Assembly (NCBI GenBank): GCA_007922305.1
Contig: ML677386.1
Coordinates: forward strand, 11,575,830 to 11,639,829
DNA: 64,000 bases
DNA from: Dermatemys mawii
Lineage: Eukaryota > Chordata > Testudines > Dermatemydidae
Direction of reading: 5' to 3'
Each line of letters begins with the position of its first letter. Position 1 is the stretch's first letter. Shown one piece after another: positions 11,757 to 25,300 of this stretch. Under the pieces are notes generated by a model. It made no database searches, had not been told where the DNA came from, and saw nothing but the letters and a program-made list of their open reading frames with translations. The translations under genes and the position numbers were made by a program.

Positions 11757-13195
11757 GTAACCCTTCTGCCCATCAGAGTTGGCAGCAACAAGGGCCGGGT
11801 TCAATATCCAGGGGTTCCATTCCAATAGCACAATACAAAACTGGCTCGAGCCCCCACCCAGTGACCTGGGACAACCATACACCACCCCTCTGGGCGTCTG
11901 TAAAAGACAATACTTCCCCTCTCGCAAGCACAGAGTCTGAGTGTACCAAACCCTTTTAATAACAGGGAGAAACAATATGGCATTATACTGGGGAAACACC
12001 ACAAACACGATTAATAAACCAAACCATGAAGCAGAAGCCCCCCTTCCAGCAAATAGGCTGTGGCCTTCCCTTTGGCTCTTGAGTCTCGCAATCCCAAAAA
12101 GTCACTCAATAGTCCCAAAAGTCCAGCAGCCCAAGAATCTCTGTTCTTGGTCAATGAACAAAGTGAACAAAGTTCAAAAGTCAATCTGCAGAGTCTTACC
12201 TCCCAGCCTGGGTGGAGATGGAGGGTAGGACAAGGGGCACCTTACGTGGTCCGAGGCCGACTGCGACACTTCTCCGTGGGGTCCCGCTGCAGCCCTCACC
12301 GCAATCCGCTCTGCTCCGCTGGCCACCCCACAAACCGCTCTGCCAGTTGATCCGCTAGCTGCTCTGCTCGCCAATACTTGAACTGCTCTGCGGCACCAGT
12401 CGCTCCGCTAGCCGTCCTGCTAGCTGACATACAGACAGCTCTGCGGCGCCAGTCACTCCACCAGCAGCACAAACTGCTCCGCTAGTCGACACACGGACTG
12501 CTCTGCTGCACCAGCCACTCCACCAGCAGCACCAACTACTCCGCTAGCCGTCCTGCTAGCGGACACATGAACTGCTCTGCTGCACCAGCCACTCTGAACT
12601 ATTTTCAGGCCCCCTGACTTAAGACAGTGCTCAGTGATTTCTTTAGCTCTTAGTAGATTTCAGCTCTTAAGTGATTTCAGCATATAGCAGGGGAGCCTAA
12701 AGTGCGGTGCACCAGTGAGCCTAAAGTGATTTCAGCTCAGCAGCCTGAACCCAGGCTCCTAATGGAAGCAAAATTTAACTCTGACTTTCCACAGTGGAGA
12801 GAGGCAGGGTGCAATAGACCTGTAGGGCCCTCAGACAAAGCCCTCACCAAAAGGTATAGATACTTGTCCACAACTTCTCAATCTTAGAGTGTTCTGAAAC
12901 GCTTGGCCCTTGCCCAGTGAGTGCTACCTAGATGATGGCGAGTCCCTCCATCATAACAAGGGCCAAGTACATGTCCATAGTCCTTCATTCACATAATCAG
13001 GGTAACATCACTTTATATTTCCTGCCCCAATAACATAGAAACTGGGGCTCCCACATCAGCCGAAGTGGCCATATGGGCTGCTGTGAGCTCAGGCTAGGCA
13101 CAGTGGGTGTGTCTATGCAAATCGATCAGCCCCGCAGTTATTTTCCGTAACTCAGTGCAATTCCCATAGTTCGCCACCAGATGTCAGAATATATC
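11757..13195. repeat. LTR-like or unclassified GC-rich element with a minisatellite
   Basis: A block whose base composition differs from its flanks. It starts TGTAACCCTTCTGCCCATC, as an LTR would (TG), contains the minisatellite at 12290-12600, and ends near GCCACCAGATGTCAG. No flanking duplication, primer-binding site or coding region was found. It may be a long solo LTR; the right boundary is uncertain. Confidence 0.4.
12290..12600. repeat. Degenerate minisatellite
   Basis: Four in-line copies of ACTGCTCTGC(T/G)GC(A/G)CCAG start at about 12382, 12435, 12497 and 12571. The spacing grows from 53 to 62 to 74 bp. GCTAGCCGTCCTGCTAGC recurs between them, and looser GCTCYGCTAGC-type copies precede them. 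Confidence 0.75.
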
Positions 13196-13269
13196 TCATT
13201 CCTGACACTGCTTACCATCCATAATAATTTAAAAACAACACTTACAATGAACAGTACTAACGATGTTTT

Positions 13270-13422
13270 TGAATTGACATCCTGATTCGACTTATGACAA
13301 TTGGTTTTGCCTTTACGACGCTTTGTCCCACAATGGAGTGGATTGCAGTTCCAAGTTATGATCTTTCAATTTTGGATGCAATTTTCAGGAACCAATTGTG
13401 TTGTAAATCCAAGAACTGCCTG
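13270..13422 (-). repeat. Tigger-like (Tc1/mariner) fragment
   Basis: On the - strand the edge reads CAGGCAGTTC after a TA dinucleotide, and the body resembles known Tigger-derived repeats. Only one end is clear. Confidence 0.45.
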
Positions 13423-13450
13423 TATGTTCAACTTCACATTGAGTATAGCC

Positions 13451-13472
13451 TTTTTTTTTTTTTTTTTTTTTT
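13451..13472. repeat. Poly-T tract (22 nt)
   Basis: Twenty-two T residues followed by six A. It may be the tail of an old retroposon, but no body was recognised. Confidence 0.9.
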
Positions 13473-13940
13473 AAAAAAGGAGCAATTCTTCTGGATGATG
13501 AACAAGCAAAAGTAACTCCAGCAATGAAGCTACCCAATCATGGTAAATTTGTATTTTAAACAAACTGGACAAAATTAATCTCTAATCCCTGTGTATCTCC
13601 ACAAAAGCAAAAGGAATTACACTATGGTTGAATGTGACCACGTGTTGCAAAACAATGAGTTTAGTTTTGATTTCAGACACTACCAAGTACACCATAGATT
13701 AGTTCTAAGCTAATCAAAGACATATATACACATGCGCGCACACACAGAGGAATGAAAAGAATAAGATTAAAAGACTCAACTTTAATCACATTTCAATTTA
13801 CTATAAGCCAATAAACAGATGCTTGTGGCAACTGGCGCTGGTCTTTCAACATAGTAAAGTGTGTACTAGCATCCAGATTTGTGATAAAGATGCTCTGTAA
13901 AAAATGCATAAAGATGACAGAGCTATTTAGCCTTATGTAT

Positions 13941-15051
13941 TAGGACTGTCAAGTAATTAAAAAAACCCAATCATGATTGATCACACAATGAAAAATATTA
14001 ATATCAATTAACCATGCTCTTAAAACAATAGAATACAATTTAATTAAATATTTTTGGATGTTTTCTACATTTTCAAATATATCGATTTCAGTTACAACAC
14101 ACATGTCCCTTCATGCTTCAACCATTATTCCAGAGGACATGCGTACATGCTGACGACTGGTTCTGCTGGATAACGATCTAAAGCAGTACAGACCAACACA
14201 TTCATTTTCATCATCTGGGTCAGATGCCACTAGCAAATGGTTAATTTTTCTTTTTTGGTGGTTCGGGTTCTGTAGTTTCCATGTCGGAGTGTGGCTCTTT
14301 TAAGACTTCTGAAATCATGCTTCACACCTTGTCCCTCTCAGATTTTGGAAGGCACCTCAGATTCTTAAACCTGGGGGTCAGTGTCATAGCTATCTTTAGA
14401 AATCTCACATTGGTACCTTTTTTGCTTTTGGTCAAATCTGTAGTGAAAGCGTTCTTAAAACTAATAATGTCTACTGGGTCATCATCCGAGACTGGTATAA
14501 CAACACAAAATACATGGCACAATCTGGGTAAAACAGAGCAGGAGACATACAGCTCTCACCCAAGGAGTTCAGTCACAAATTTAATTAACATATTTTTTAA
14601 TGGGTGTCCTCTGGAATAATGGCTAAAGCATGAAGGGGCATACAAATGCTTAGGATATCTGGCACATAAATACCTTGCAATGCTGGCTACAGAAGTGCCA
14701 TGTGAATGCCTATTCTCACTTTCATGTGATATGGTAAATAATAAGCAGGCTGCATTATGTCCCATAAATGTTAATAAGCTTGTCTTTATAATTGGCTGAA
14801 CAAGAAGTATTTCTGCGTCAACATATAGGCTCTAAAATTTTACATTGTTTTGTTTTTGAGTGCAGTTATGTAACACAATTATATATTCTGTGTCATAATT
14901 GAAATCTATATATTTGAAAATGTAGACCATCCAAAAATATTTAATAAATTTCACTTGGTACACTATTGCTTAATGGTGCAATTAAAACTGTGATTAATCG
15001 GGACTCATTTTTTGAGTTAATTACATGAGTTAACTGTGATTGACAGCCCTA
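13941..15051. mobile_element. Inverted-arm hAT element, copy 1
   Basis: The ends are TAGGACTGTCAA and TTGACAGCCCTA-type inverted repeats in AT-rich arms. The centre (about 14190-14520, - strand) encodes decayed hAT transposase including TPRFKNLRCLPKSERD. The right arm (about 14603-14800, + strand) encodes the hAT C-terminal dimerisation region (LFSLSCDMVNNKQAAL). The left arm carries a shortened inverted copy (14105-14160). Broken by stops. The flanking duplication is unclear. Confidence 0.8.
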
Positions 15052-15164
15052 TTTATAAAAAACAATTTCTAAATAAGAGCCCAACTTGTTGATTAAAAAA
15101 TAACTGATTATTTCTCATGTTTAAAAATAGAGTTAATTTCAAGAATTCTTCAGAAAGACATTGT

Positions 15165-15252
15165 GGCCAAATTGCATCCTTGAATGTATTTATGGCCACT
15201 CAGTGAACATTGTGGGAACCATACATGAACATCCATGCACTGAATTTGGCCC
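15165..15252. repeat. Short MITE-like repeat with GGCCAAATT ends
   Basis: Starts GGCCAAATTGCATCC and ends GAATTTGGCCC, an inverted pair; related to 61122-61208. Confidence 0.5.
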
Positions 15253-17929
15253 TGGTGTATAGCTATGTACTCAGAACTTGTATGCATCATACATCACAAT
15301 ACAGTTTAGTGGTGACAGACGTGTGGCAATGTTAATAATAATAATTATTATTATAATTAAAAGTCTGTATTAATATAATACATTAATTCACTTTTGAGCA
15401 GGATTTCTCCAAAAAGAATACAACAATACGTTTGGGCAGAGTCATCCCTTGGGTACGGAGAATCAGGGTGACTGCTTCGGGTCCTGTACTGTGGGGGTCC
15501 CTGCACTTGGATAAAATCATGAGGAGGTGGGTGGGAAGGTGAGGTGGGAGTTGGATGGGTGAGCACTCCCAGGTCCCACAACCCACCTAGGGACAGTCCT
15601 GGGTTTGGGGATAGGATAAGAGATGTATAGGTAATTTAAAAAGTTTTAAAATGATACTGTTCCAGTTTCAGCACTAGAAATGATGTGAGGGGCTTGGGAT
15701 GGGGGGGGAAGAGAATAAAAAAACAACATATGGTAAGTCTAAAGAAAAATGGTACTTTCAATGAAGAAACCCTATACAGTTATACCCACAAATGAAGATG
15801 TATACCAGAGAAATAGTTATTTAATCTGCATTTTTCAGATTCTCATCTAGATAAGAAAGATTTGTAAATGTGTGTGGATCCCTCCAAGCAGGTCTGCTTG
15901 TGAATTTTGGATTGTGATAAACATCTACATATTTTTGTAAATTACTTTAGATCTACCAAACATTCAGGTACTGTGGAGTCCTGAGGTGTAGGTGTTGTAA
16001 ATGCTTTTGCTTATAAACATAACAGGCTACAGTACTTACAAGCATATTAAAGACCCTTGCCCAGAAAAACCACAAAACAAGAAAAGTCAGATGGAGGATA
16101 GGTTTTTCCCTTCCAACCATTAGAACACAATTCTAGAAAACATGGTACACTGTGGCATTTCATGCATATACAGCAACGTATTCAACACAAGTAACAGACT
16201 GAAATGGAAAAACATTTTTACCAAAACAATTTGCAAAGGTCAGTATATCTATTACAGTTCTATCAAGTTTATATCATCTCCACCTCAGGCACTGGGATCT
16301 TAAGTTCAATAAGAGAGTGTCTTAACTTAAAATGTACAGTTTGCACCAGATCTTTTTACGGTCTCACTTAAATGGTATCAAATCCCAGTGACTAAGGGAA
16401 TTTCAAGCATTTTTTTCTCCTTATTACATTACTATATCAACTATTACAATCATTCTGTCATTTACACTAGGAAGTATATTTTTGTTTGGAAGTGAATGGC
16501 AGGCAAGAGCATAGTTGACAAGCCAGCACTAGTTCGTAATTACCTGGAATCTAAAATAGTTTACAGCTCATGAGCATCAGTGCAACTGCCTTGTTTTTAA
16601 TATAAAACACAGGTCTGCAAGTTGTTAAAATTTAATTTAATGTAATGTATAAAGAACTATATGTCATCTGATTCACATGGCAAAACTTCATAAGCAACAT
16701 ATTCAAAGAATGTACATCAAATACAGTTAAAAAGGTACATGATAGAAACTAGTTGAAAGAACTTTCCTCTATTCAAATCTCTTAATGAAAGATTATTTGG
16801 TTACTGAGGAAGTGCCACGGAATTGTCTCATACACAATTCTCTTAAGGTTCAATTATGCCCAGCCACATGTAGGAATAGAGGAAATAAACTCCCACTGCC
16901 TTATACAGGCGCATTGGCTTTGTGTGGATTATGGCTATGGGTGTGAGGGGAGAATAGTGGCTGTATGATCCCTTACCCTGCCCCGCATGAGCAAGTGGAT
17001 GGAGTGGGTACACAGCAATGATGCCAATGTCCATAAATGTTGGCCAGACTTTGGTGGAGGAAGAGAAGATTAGTAATTTGTACCCAAAAAGGGGTAAAAG
17101 GACTTTACTTTCTCCACAAAGCAAGGAGGAAGCAGGAGAGAAAAATATAACTGAGGCTTAAATCCTTTCAGGAGCTAAACCTGGAGCTATGCAGCTAATT
17201 TATTTTGATGTAAATTACAACGAAAAAGATGCCTAAGGACATAGGGATCTGAACCCACCATTAACCATACAATTAAATCTCACCTGTGCACCATCTCTCA
17301 CACAGGAATGAGACCAAAGGCTCAACTCCAACCCTTAATGATTAACCCAAAAGGCAGGAGAGTGATAAAAAAGGTCAATAATGGAATGTCTCTTAGTCAA
17401 TTATAAGTAGTAATTAAAAACAGATATTTTAAATGTTAGTGGCTGAGAACTAAACACATGGCAGCTAAGAATGAAGTCTCTTATTAGATTACCAGGCAAG
17501 GAAACACTACAACAACATTTTGAGATTGTCATTAGTTTACTCTATCACTATCTTAACATGTCTATTAATGAGTTATACCAATTTTATGTAATGATTAAAT
17601 AGTAATGTATAAAGACTGGATATCAGCTTCAATACAAATTTATTTAACAGGAAACAAAATGATTTTTCCATTTATTTTTCATCAGTTTTCCAAAGCAAAT
17701 ACTGAGAGCAGGATAGGCTATTTCCTTTTCAATCAAATGGAAAAGGTAGCAGTTTTGTTTATGTACTGGGATGGTTAAGAGAAGAACACAGTACATAAAG
17801 CTGCTTTTAAAGTTTTTTCCCTCCTGACCTGTAGAGGGCAACACTATGGAATCTAACACAATAACATGACCAATAGTTACAATACTACACACTGTATAAA
17901 CAAAAACACTGAGAAAGATTTGGTAAGAT
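15253..17929. other. Intergenic region between the convergent genes
   Basis: AT-rich sequence with an ATT/AAT microsatellite near 15335-15360. It may contain a distal part of the ERO1B 3' UTR. No gene or recognisable transposon was seen. Confidence 0.4.
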
Positions 17930-19338
17930 GAGAAAGGTTTAAGAGCACTTTATTTGTTTTGTAAAGATCATTTTAAGTAAAAGATGCTATAGACATATCT
18001 ATATACTATACCAGAATTACTGTCATTCATAGAGTACTCAGATAACTTCACTAAATATTACATTTATTACAGCTTAAGCGAGCTGTTCAAAAATACTATG
18101 TACTTTTATTACTTCAGTTTTAAATTTAAACCACTATTGGTTGCTACTGATCAGTAGTACTTTTTGGAACCTGATGGAGCAAATTAACAATCAATTTACA
18201 TAAGATGCACTATAATATACCCGTTTTATTAAATATGTTGAATATCCTTTTGGAGAAGATATGGTTAGGGATTGCATAGATAAAAGTATGCAGTATTAAA
18301 CGTTGACACGTTTTGCCATTTTAAAATGTATTTTTTTAAAAAACCAAGTCTATCAAAACAAGCTGTCTTTTTTCCACGGACCCTTTAATGCAGCACAACA
18401 AACAATCCCATTAAAGTCCAATCCAAGCTGTATCCATTCTTCATGTATTTCCACTGTCCCAAGAGGGGAAAGAAGTATAATATTTTAACTTCTTATAATG
18501 ATAAAAGAACAATTCCTAAACACAAGTCCTGTGATTCTAGGGGAGGAGAGGAAAAAGGGGAGGATGAAGGGCACTCTTGACCAAAGCTCCTCATACTAGC
18601 AGCATCCCACTAACAACCCCATGGGGTAGACCAAGGTTGCAGAGTCAGGGCTCTGGAGAAATAAATTTTCACCCTTATTCCATCAATGAGAAGGCAGTTA
18701 TGACAGTGTATGCATGTGTGGATCAAGGAAGTTTAAAAACAAGGGGACGGTAGCATCAATGAGGTGACAAGGACCTCACAGCACAAAATGAAGTTTGTTA
18801 ATTAATTTTCCATTGTTTAGAGTTATACAATAAAAAAGTAAGTGAAAACTCAAGAAAAACAAAAAGAACATAAGGATTTTCTTCTATACAGCTAGAATCA
18901 AGCAGTGTCCACTTCCTTAGAATATTTTCATGTCCAATATTTAAAAGGAAGACCACTTATTTTTGTTTGAAGCAGTGCAAGTTTTTTCACATCAACATTG
19001 GATTCAAGATGTAGGGACAGTAATTTAATGTTAAACAATTATACTTGAATGAAAGACAACAGTGAAACAAAGAAAAATTATATAAAATGGCAATACAACA
19101 GAATGGAGAGAAACTTAGACAGGAGATCAACATAATTTATGTGTTTAAAAACTATATATTTTGTTCATAAATATCTTTTCTAATTAATAACCATTCCTAT
19201 TTTAAGCATAAATATTCAAGTTGGTATCTGATTTTTTTTTTAAATCAGCTTGTAGTACAAGTCCTGTAAGGACTGATTTCTTTTTGCTTGATGCAGTCAT
19301 TTAATGGTCGTCACTACAGGGATGTGTAAAAACCATCA
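17930..19338 (-). other. ERO1B: Probable ERO1B 3' UTR
   Basis: AT-rich, largely non-repetitive sequence directly after the stop codon. Its left end is set by the candidate polyadenylation signal at 17949-17954; a more distal site further left cannot be excluded. Other AATAAA hexamers on this strand lie at about 18225 and 18063. Confidence 0.5.
17949..17954 (-). terminator. Candidate polyadenylation signal AATAAA for ERO1B
   Basis: On the - strand the context is AACAAATAAAGTGCTC, with a GT/T-rich stretch 40-70 nt further on (17885-17910), the usual arrangement of signal, cleavage site and downstream element. It lies 1.39 kb after the stop. Confidence 0.4.
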
Positions 19339-19399
19339 TTACCTAGTATGTTGTAATAAAAGTTTAAAATTCTGCAACTCTTTTATACTTGTGGAAAGC
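19339..19399 (-). CDS. ERO1B: ERO1B exon 16, coding part and stop
   Basis: The acceptor is GTTTTACAG. It encodes [19 protein letters not shown] and the TAA stop (19339-19341). The exon continues leftwards as 3' UTR. Confidence 0.94.
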
Positions 19400-22300
19400 C
19401 TGTAAAACAAAACAAAACCCCCTTTGTATTAGTATGCGTTGAAAATAGCTAGGATACTGCAAATTCTTCTTCCATTTGTTTGTTTCATGGCAGTAACTAG
19501 AGATTTTTAAGCAATTCTAAAAGTAAAACTTCTTTTCCCTCCAAAAATCTGCTCTATAAGACTGACACAACTATATTTAAGTGAGAGATTAGAAGGATTT
19601 CAAAATAAATTCCCTTACTTCATTATTTTATTTAAAAGACGACCAAATTTGCTAACGTTCAATAGCTGTTTAATCCTACCTAAATTGGTTTCAGTGGGGT
19701 AGTGGGGAGGGGGGAGAGGCATCAAAAACCTGCAAAGCTTGCTCAGTTACCCGGGCCTAGTATGAGGAACAAAGTGGAGGGTTTTCACCCTTAAAAATTG
19801 CAACTCACACTGATGAAATAAGACAGAATTTTGCCTGTCTGCAAAGAATCAATTTTTTACTAATGAAGCAGTTACACTAAAGATATATACTAACGTGGAA
19901 AAAATGAGCACCACACAAAACCTGGCACATTTGTAAAACTGAATTAGAGATAAGCATGCTTTTTTAAAAAGATTCTTTAATATGTAGTCAACACTTTTGC
20001 ATCTGTAGCCCATTTTTCCTGTGTGTACATTCAGGACCCAAAGTGAACCACTACTGAGAGAAGAGGTGCACTCATAGTATTCCTGGCTCAGAAAGAAAAA
20101 GGAAGTATCAGAAATCTCATGATAAAGCTTGTTGAAGAGATTCAAAGCAAAAAATTCTAAACTTAATTTCTAATAGCTAGGATACAAATTAATTCTTGGG
20201 TATTTATCCAGATATGAACATTTTGAGACTTGCTGTTATCACTACTCCAGATAGTAAGCAAAAAGGTGATATTTATAAACTTACTTTACCTTTTTTGGAG
20301 AGGAGAAAGGTATCTCAATCTATTTTTGCCCCACAGATTTTATCAAGAGTTAGCTTTAAAAATCTACAGCTTGTTGCTAGATTCCTTCAAACAAAAAAAA
20401 AGGAACTTACCTTCCAAATGCATTTATGAGAGCAACTATTTCTTGACGTGTGAGCTGAAAACCTTTTGACGGGCTATTCTCGGGAAGGTTCTGAATCTCT
20501 TTTTCAGAGAATAAAATCTTTAGAGCAGTTCCTAAGCCTTGAGTCTAAAAGAAATTCAGCATTTTTAGCCATAAATAAAACAGTCTAGTTCACCCTTGCA
20601 AAATTCTCAAGAGAAATTTACTTACTCGGGCATAAGTCCAGCTTACACACAACACTCTGCCTTCCTCTTCAACACCTGGACATGATCCCACATGTACCTG
20701 TACACACCTAACAACGTGCATGAACTCCTCCAATTACACACCAAGTTCATCCTCTCTCTTTTACACATACTCCTCAGCTTCAAATACATGAATTCTCTTC
20801 CCATCACCATCAAATTTCAGTTCTTCCACCTCCCTAGCCACTTCCTCCCAAATTCATGAGTTTTCTTCTCTGCTGTACCCAATCTACTACCACAAAGCAG
20901 CAGCTCTGCAGGGTTGCTACAGCCACCTCAGCCCCTCTCCCCTAATCAGGCATCTTCATGGCTGCCTCAGAAACCTCTCCCCATAATCTGAAGTACTAAG
21001 GTGCCAGTTACCTTCTATTCCCACTCCCACACATTCCTTTGAGCAGGGGATTGGACTAGATGACCTCCTGAGGTCTCTTCCAACCCTAATATTCTCTGAT
21101 ACGGACCCATTGGATGGGAGCAGGAGGCAGCGGTTGGGGACAGTTGCAAGAGGATGCTGCAAGACAGGCAAGACATGTGCCTGGCTTAAGTTGGCCTCTC
21201 ATGAGGAGAAAAAAAGGTAGTGGAGGCACAGAGAAGCCAGTGAGTGGGGATCCTGAGGATTCAACAGAAGTCATTACATTTGCTCCTCCACTTATTCTGC
21301 TTCTGAGCTGAAGGAGGGCGAGTGGAGCTCCCTACATGCCTGATGGTGTAATGCCAGCAATTGCTCTCTCAGTACTGGTTATTCTCAGTTCACATTTTTA
21401 AGACTATTTAAAACACTCAGGCGTAGTAACTTTAAATTTTGCTTTTAATTAAAGTTTAAGATCTGCAGAAGTCAAGACATTGGTAGTGTTGCCAACACTC
21501 GCAGTTTTATTGCGAGTCTTGTAACATTTGGCTTCTTTTTTGAAGCTGCAGTTCCTGAAGGCTAATAAATATATGAGAATCTCAGCTTTCATTTTAAAAA
21601 AGGCTCTAGCCCTTATGGCTGCAGAGAGAAGTCTGAAATCATGAAGTGAGGAGGACACCCTACAGATGCAGAAACTAGAAAGCAGAGTCCAAAAATATTT
21701 GAAGTCTCAGGATTCTTAAGCCAATCTCAATTTCTGAATACTTGTAGGTAGAAATACTGCATTTGTTACACTTGCCAGGAAAGCTTCCTATTTCTTACTG
21801 GCAAGGGGGATTTTACAAAGTTCACCTATTTACTGCATATTAGCTGTATACATACACGTATCTTAAGATGATAAAAGACATCACTAATGAGATTTTGCTT
21901 TTGATGTTTGCTGAAAATTGTTTCATAACTTTGTGAACATTTACATCTTAATCAGTAAAATAACTGTGGCAAATACTAGTAGTTTCTAGAACTTATTTTC
22001 AACATATAAGAAGTGTTATACATTTGAGCAATCCCACATGGATACCACAGAACTAAATAATGACAGTTGTCAAATTTCTAGATAAAATGGCAGATTCCCA
22101 AAAAGGTAAGCATGCACAGGAAAGCAAAATACAACATACCTGCAGTTTGCCCCACAATCTGCATTTGTCGCATCCAACACAATCCATTATGCGGGATATA
22201 TTTTTGAAATGCAACCTGAATTCTTCCTAGCAATAAATACAGAAAAAGAAGTTTCACACGAAGGCAAGGCTTTTAAAAGAAGTCTAATACTTTAAGCAGT

Positions 22301-25300
22301 TTAGAAAGTAGCAGGCTCACTAATTTTGGGAATCTACTGTTTGGGGAATCTGTGGAATTCTGATTGATGTTATAAAGTAGTCATGAAATTGTATTGTGGA
22401 ATGCCTCAAGTGGCTGTGAGCCTAAGAACATAATAATGGCCATACTGGGTCAGACCAAAGGTTCATCTAGCCCAGTATCCTGTATTCCAACAGTGGCCAA
22501 TGCCAGGTGCCCCAGAGGGAATGAACAGAACTGGTAATCATAAACTGATCCTTTTCTTGTCGCTCATTCCAAGCTTCTGGCAAACAGAGGCTAGGGATAC
22601 AACCCTTGCCCATCCTGGCTAATCGCCATTGCTGGACCTATCCATCATGAATTTATCTAGTTCTCTTTTGAACCCTTTATAATCTTGGCCTTGACAACAT
22701 CCTCTGGCAAAGAGTTCCACAGGTTGACTGTGCATTATGTGAAGAAATATTTTATTTTGTTTGTTTTAAACCTGCTGCCTATTGATTTCATTTGGTGACC
22801 CTCTAACTCTTGTGTTACGAGGAGTAAATAACACTTCCTTATTTACTTTCTCCACACCAGTCATGATATTATAGGCCTCTATCATACACCCTCTTAGTTG
22901 TTTCTTTCCAAACTGCAGAGTCCTAGTTTTATTAATCTCTCATCATACGGAAGCCATTCTATACCCCTAATCATTTTCATTGCCCTTTTCTGAACCTTTT
23001 CCAATTCCAATATATCTTTTTTGAAATGGAATGACCACATCTGCATGCAGTATTCAAGATGTGGTGTACCATGGATTTATATAGAGGCAATATGATATTT
23101 TCTGTCTTATCTATCCCTTTCTTAGTGATTTCCAACATTCTCTTCACTTTTTTGACTGCTCCTGCACATTGAGAGGATGTTTTCAGAGAACAATCCACAA
23201 TGACTCTAAGACCTCTTTCTTGAGTGGTAACAGCCAATTTAGACCCCATGATTTTATATGTGTAGTTGGGATTATGTTTTCCAAGGTGCATAGCTTTGCA
23301 TTTATCAACACTGAATTTCATCTGCCATTTTGTTGCCCAGTCACCCAGTTCTGAGAGATCCTTTTGTAGTTCTTCACAGTCTGCCTGGGATGTAACTATC
23401 TTGAGCAATTTTGTACCATCTGCAAATTTTGCCACCTCACTGTTTACCCCTTTTTCCAGATCCTTTATGAATATACTGAATAGAACTGGTTCAAGTACAG
23501 ACCCTTTGGGTACACCACTATTTACCTCTCTCTATTCTGAAAACTGACTATTTATTCCTACCCTTTGTTTCTTATCTTTTAACCAGTTACCAACCCATGA
23601 GAGGACCTTCTCTCTTATCCCATGACAGCTTACTTTTGCTTAAGAGCCTTTGGTGAGGGACCTTGTCAAAGGCTTTCTGAAAATCTAAGTACACTAAATC
23701 CACTGGATCCTCCTTGTCCACATGCTTGTTGACCCCCTCAAAGAATTCTACTAGATCGGTGAGGCAAGATTTCCTTTTACAAAAACCATGTTGATTCTTC
23801 CCCAACAAATGATGTTCATCTACGAGCTTGACAATATTGTTCGTAACTATGGTTTCAACCATTTTGCCAAGTACTGAAGTTAGGTTGACCGGCCTCTAAT
23901 TCCTGCAATCAACTCTGGAACCCTTTTTAAAAATTGGCATCACATTAGCTATTCTCCAGTCATTTTGTACAGAAGCTGATCTAAGTGATAGTTTACAGAT
24001 TATAGTTAATAGTTCTGCAGTTTCACATTTGAGTTCCTTGAGAACTCCTGGGTGAATACTATCCTGTCCTGGTGACTTCTTACTGTTTAATTTATCAATT
24101 TGTTCCAAAACCTTCTCTCATGACACCTGAATCTGGGACAGTTCCTCAGATGTGTGACCTAAAAAATGGCTCAGGTTTGGGAATCTCCCTCACATCCTCA
24201 GCAACGAAGACCAATGCAAAGAATTCTTTTAGTTTCCCCACAATGGCCTTTTCGTCCTTGAGTGCTGCTCTGGCATCTCGATCATCCAGTGGCCCCACTG
24301 ACTGTTTAGCAGGCTTCCTGCTTCTGATGTACTTAAAAACATTTCTGCTATTACTTTTTGAGTCTTTAGCTAGCTGTTCTTCAAATTCTTTTTTGGCTTT
24401 CCTAATTATATTTTTACACTTCATTTGCCAGAGAGTTTATATGCTCCTTTTATTTTCCTCACTAGGATTTAGCTTCCATTTTTTAAAGGATGCCTTTTTG
24501 CCTCTCATTTGCTATCAGGGGCTATAGCATGTCTCTGCCAGATCAGGGATAATAGGAAGTGACTGAACATTAATGGTTGCCCATCAGGCAGAAACACGTT
24601 GGGACAATGGGTTGGCTAAAGCTAGGAGAAGCTAGCTAGCTCCTCCAAGTTCTCTGTAGGGAGTGGAAAATCCTCAATGGCAGAAGGAAGAAACCAGGTG
24701 TTGGTAAGAGACATATAAACTTGAAGAACTCACAGCTTCCTGTGTCATGCTCTTTCAGCAAGAAAGAGGGGCATACTTCTGTAGCAAGGGTGACCTGTTT
24801 CATTGTGGGACCAGCTAGTATCAAAAGCAGCTAGCTAACTTAGAGCAGGAGAGAAGCTACACAACTCTGAAGAGGAACTATGATCTGAGCAAAAGGGTCC
24901 TGGACACCCCAGAGAACTTTGCCAAAGCCCAAAGAACTCTTCAGGCTGGGAAATCAGAATCCTGTGCAAAGTCTGTTTGTGTTTGCTTACAATATTACAT
25001 GCCCCTAATGACAAACTCTAAACTCAGAGCACCCATGTGGCTGGAATTTATGGCAGAGGGTGTGGTAAACAATGGAGGAGGCTGAGGAATCAGCAGTAGT
25101 CCCAGAGACAAGGCAGTTGGATCACACAGAGTCCCAGCAGAGGATCTTCAGCCTGAGAGTATCCCTAGGGACACCAGCCAGTGACAGTTGCCTATATTCT
25201 GTTCAGGTTCAAGAGTGTGAAAGAGTACACAGGACTCGGTAAGGTGGGCCCCAGACACAACATCCTAATGAATATTCAGATAGGGGGAGGTATACCGTGT

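Noticed and set aside
11475..12374. Long open frames around 11.5-12.4 kb
   Set aside because: They overlap on both strands, lie in a GC-rich repeat block and show no protein family.
22977..24424. Reverse-transcriptase-like open frames as host genes
   Set aside because: They are ordered pieces of one truncated CR1 LINE with a damaged polymerase box and frame breaks.
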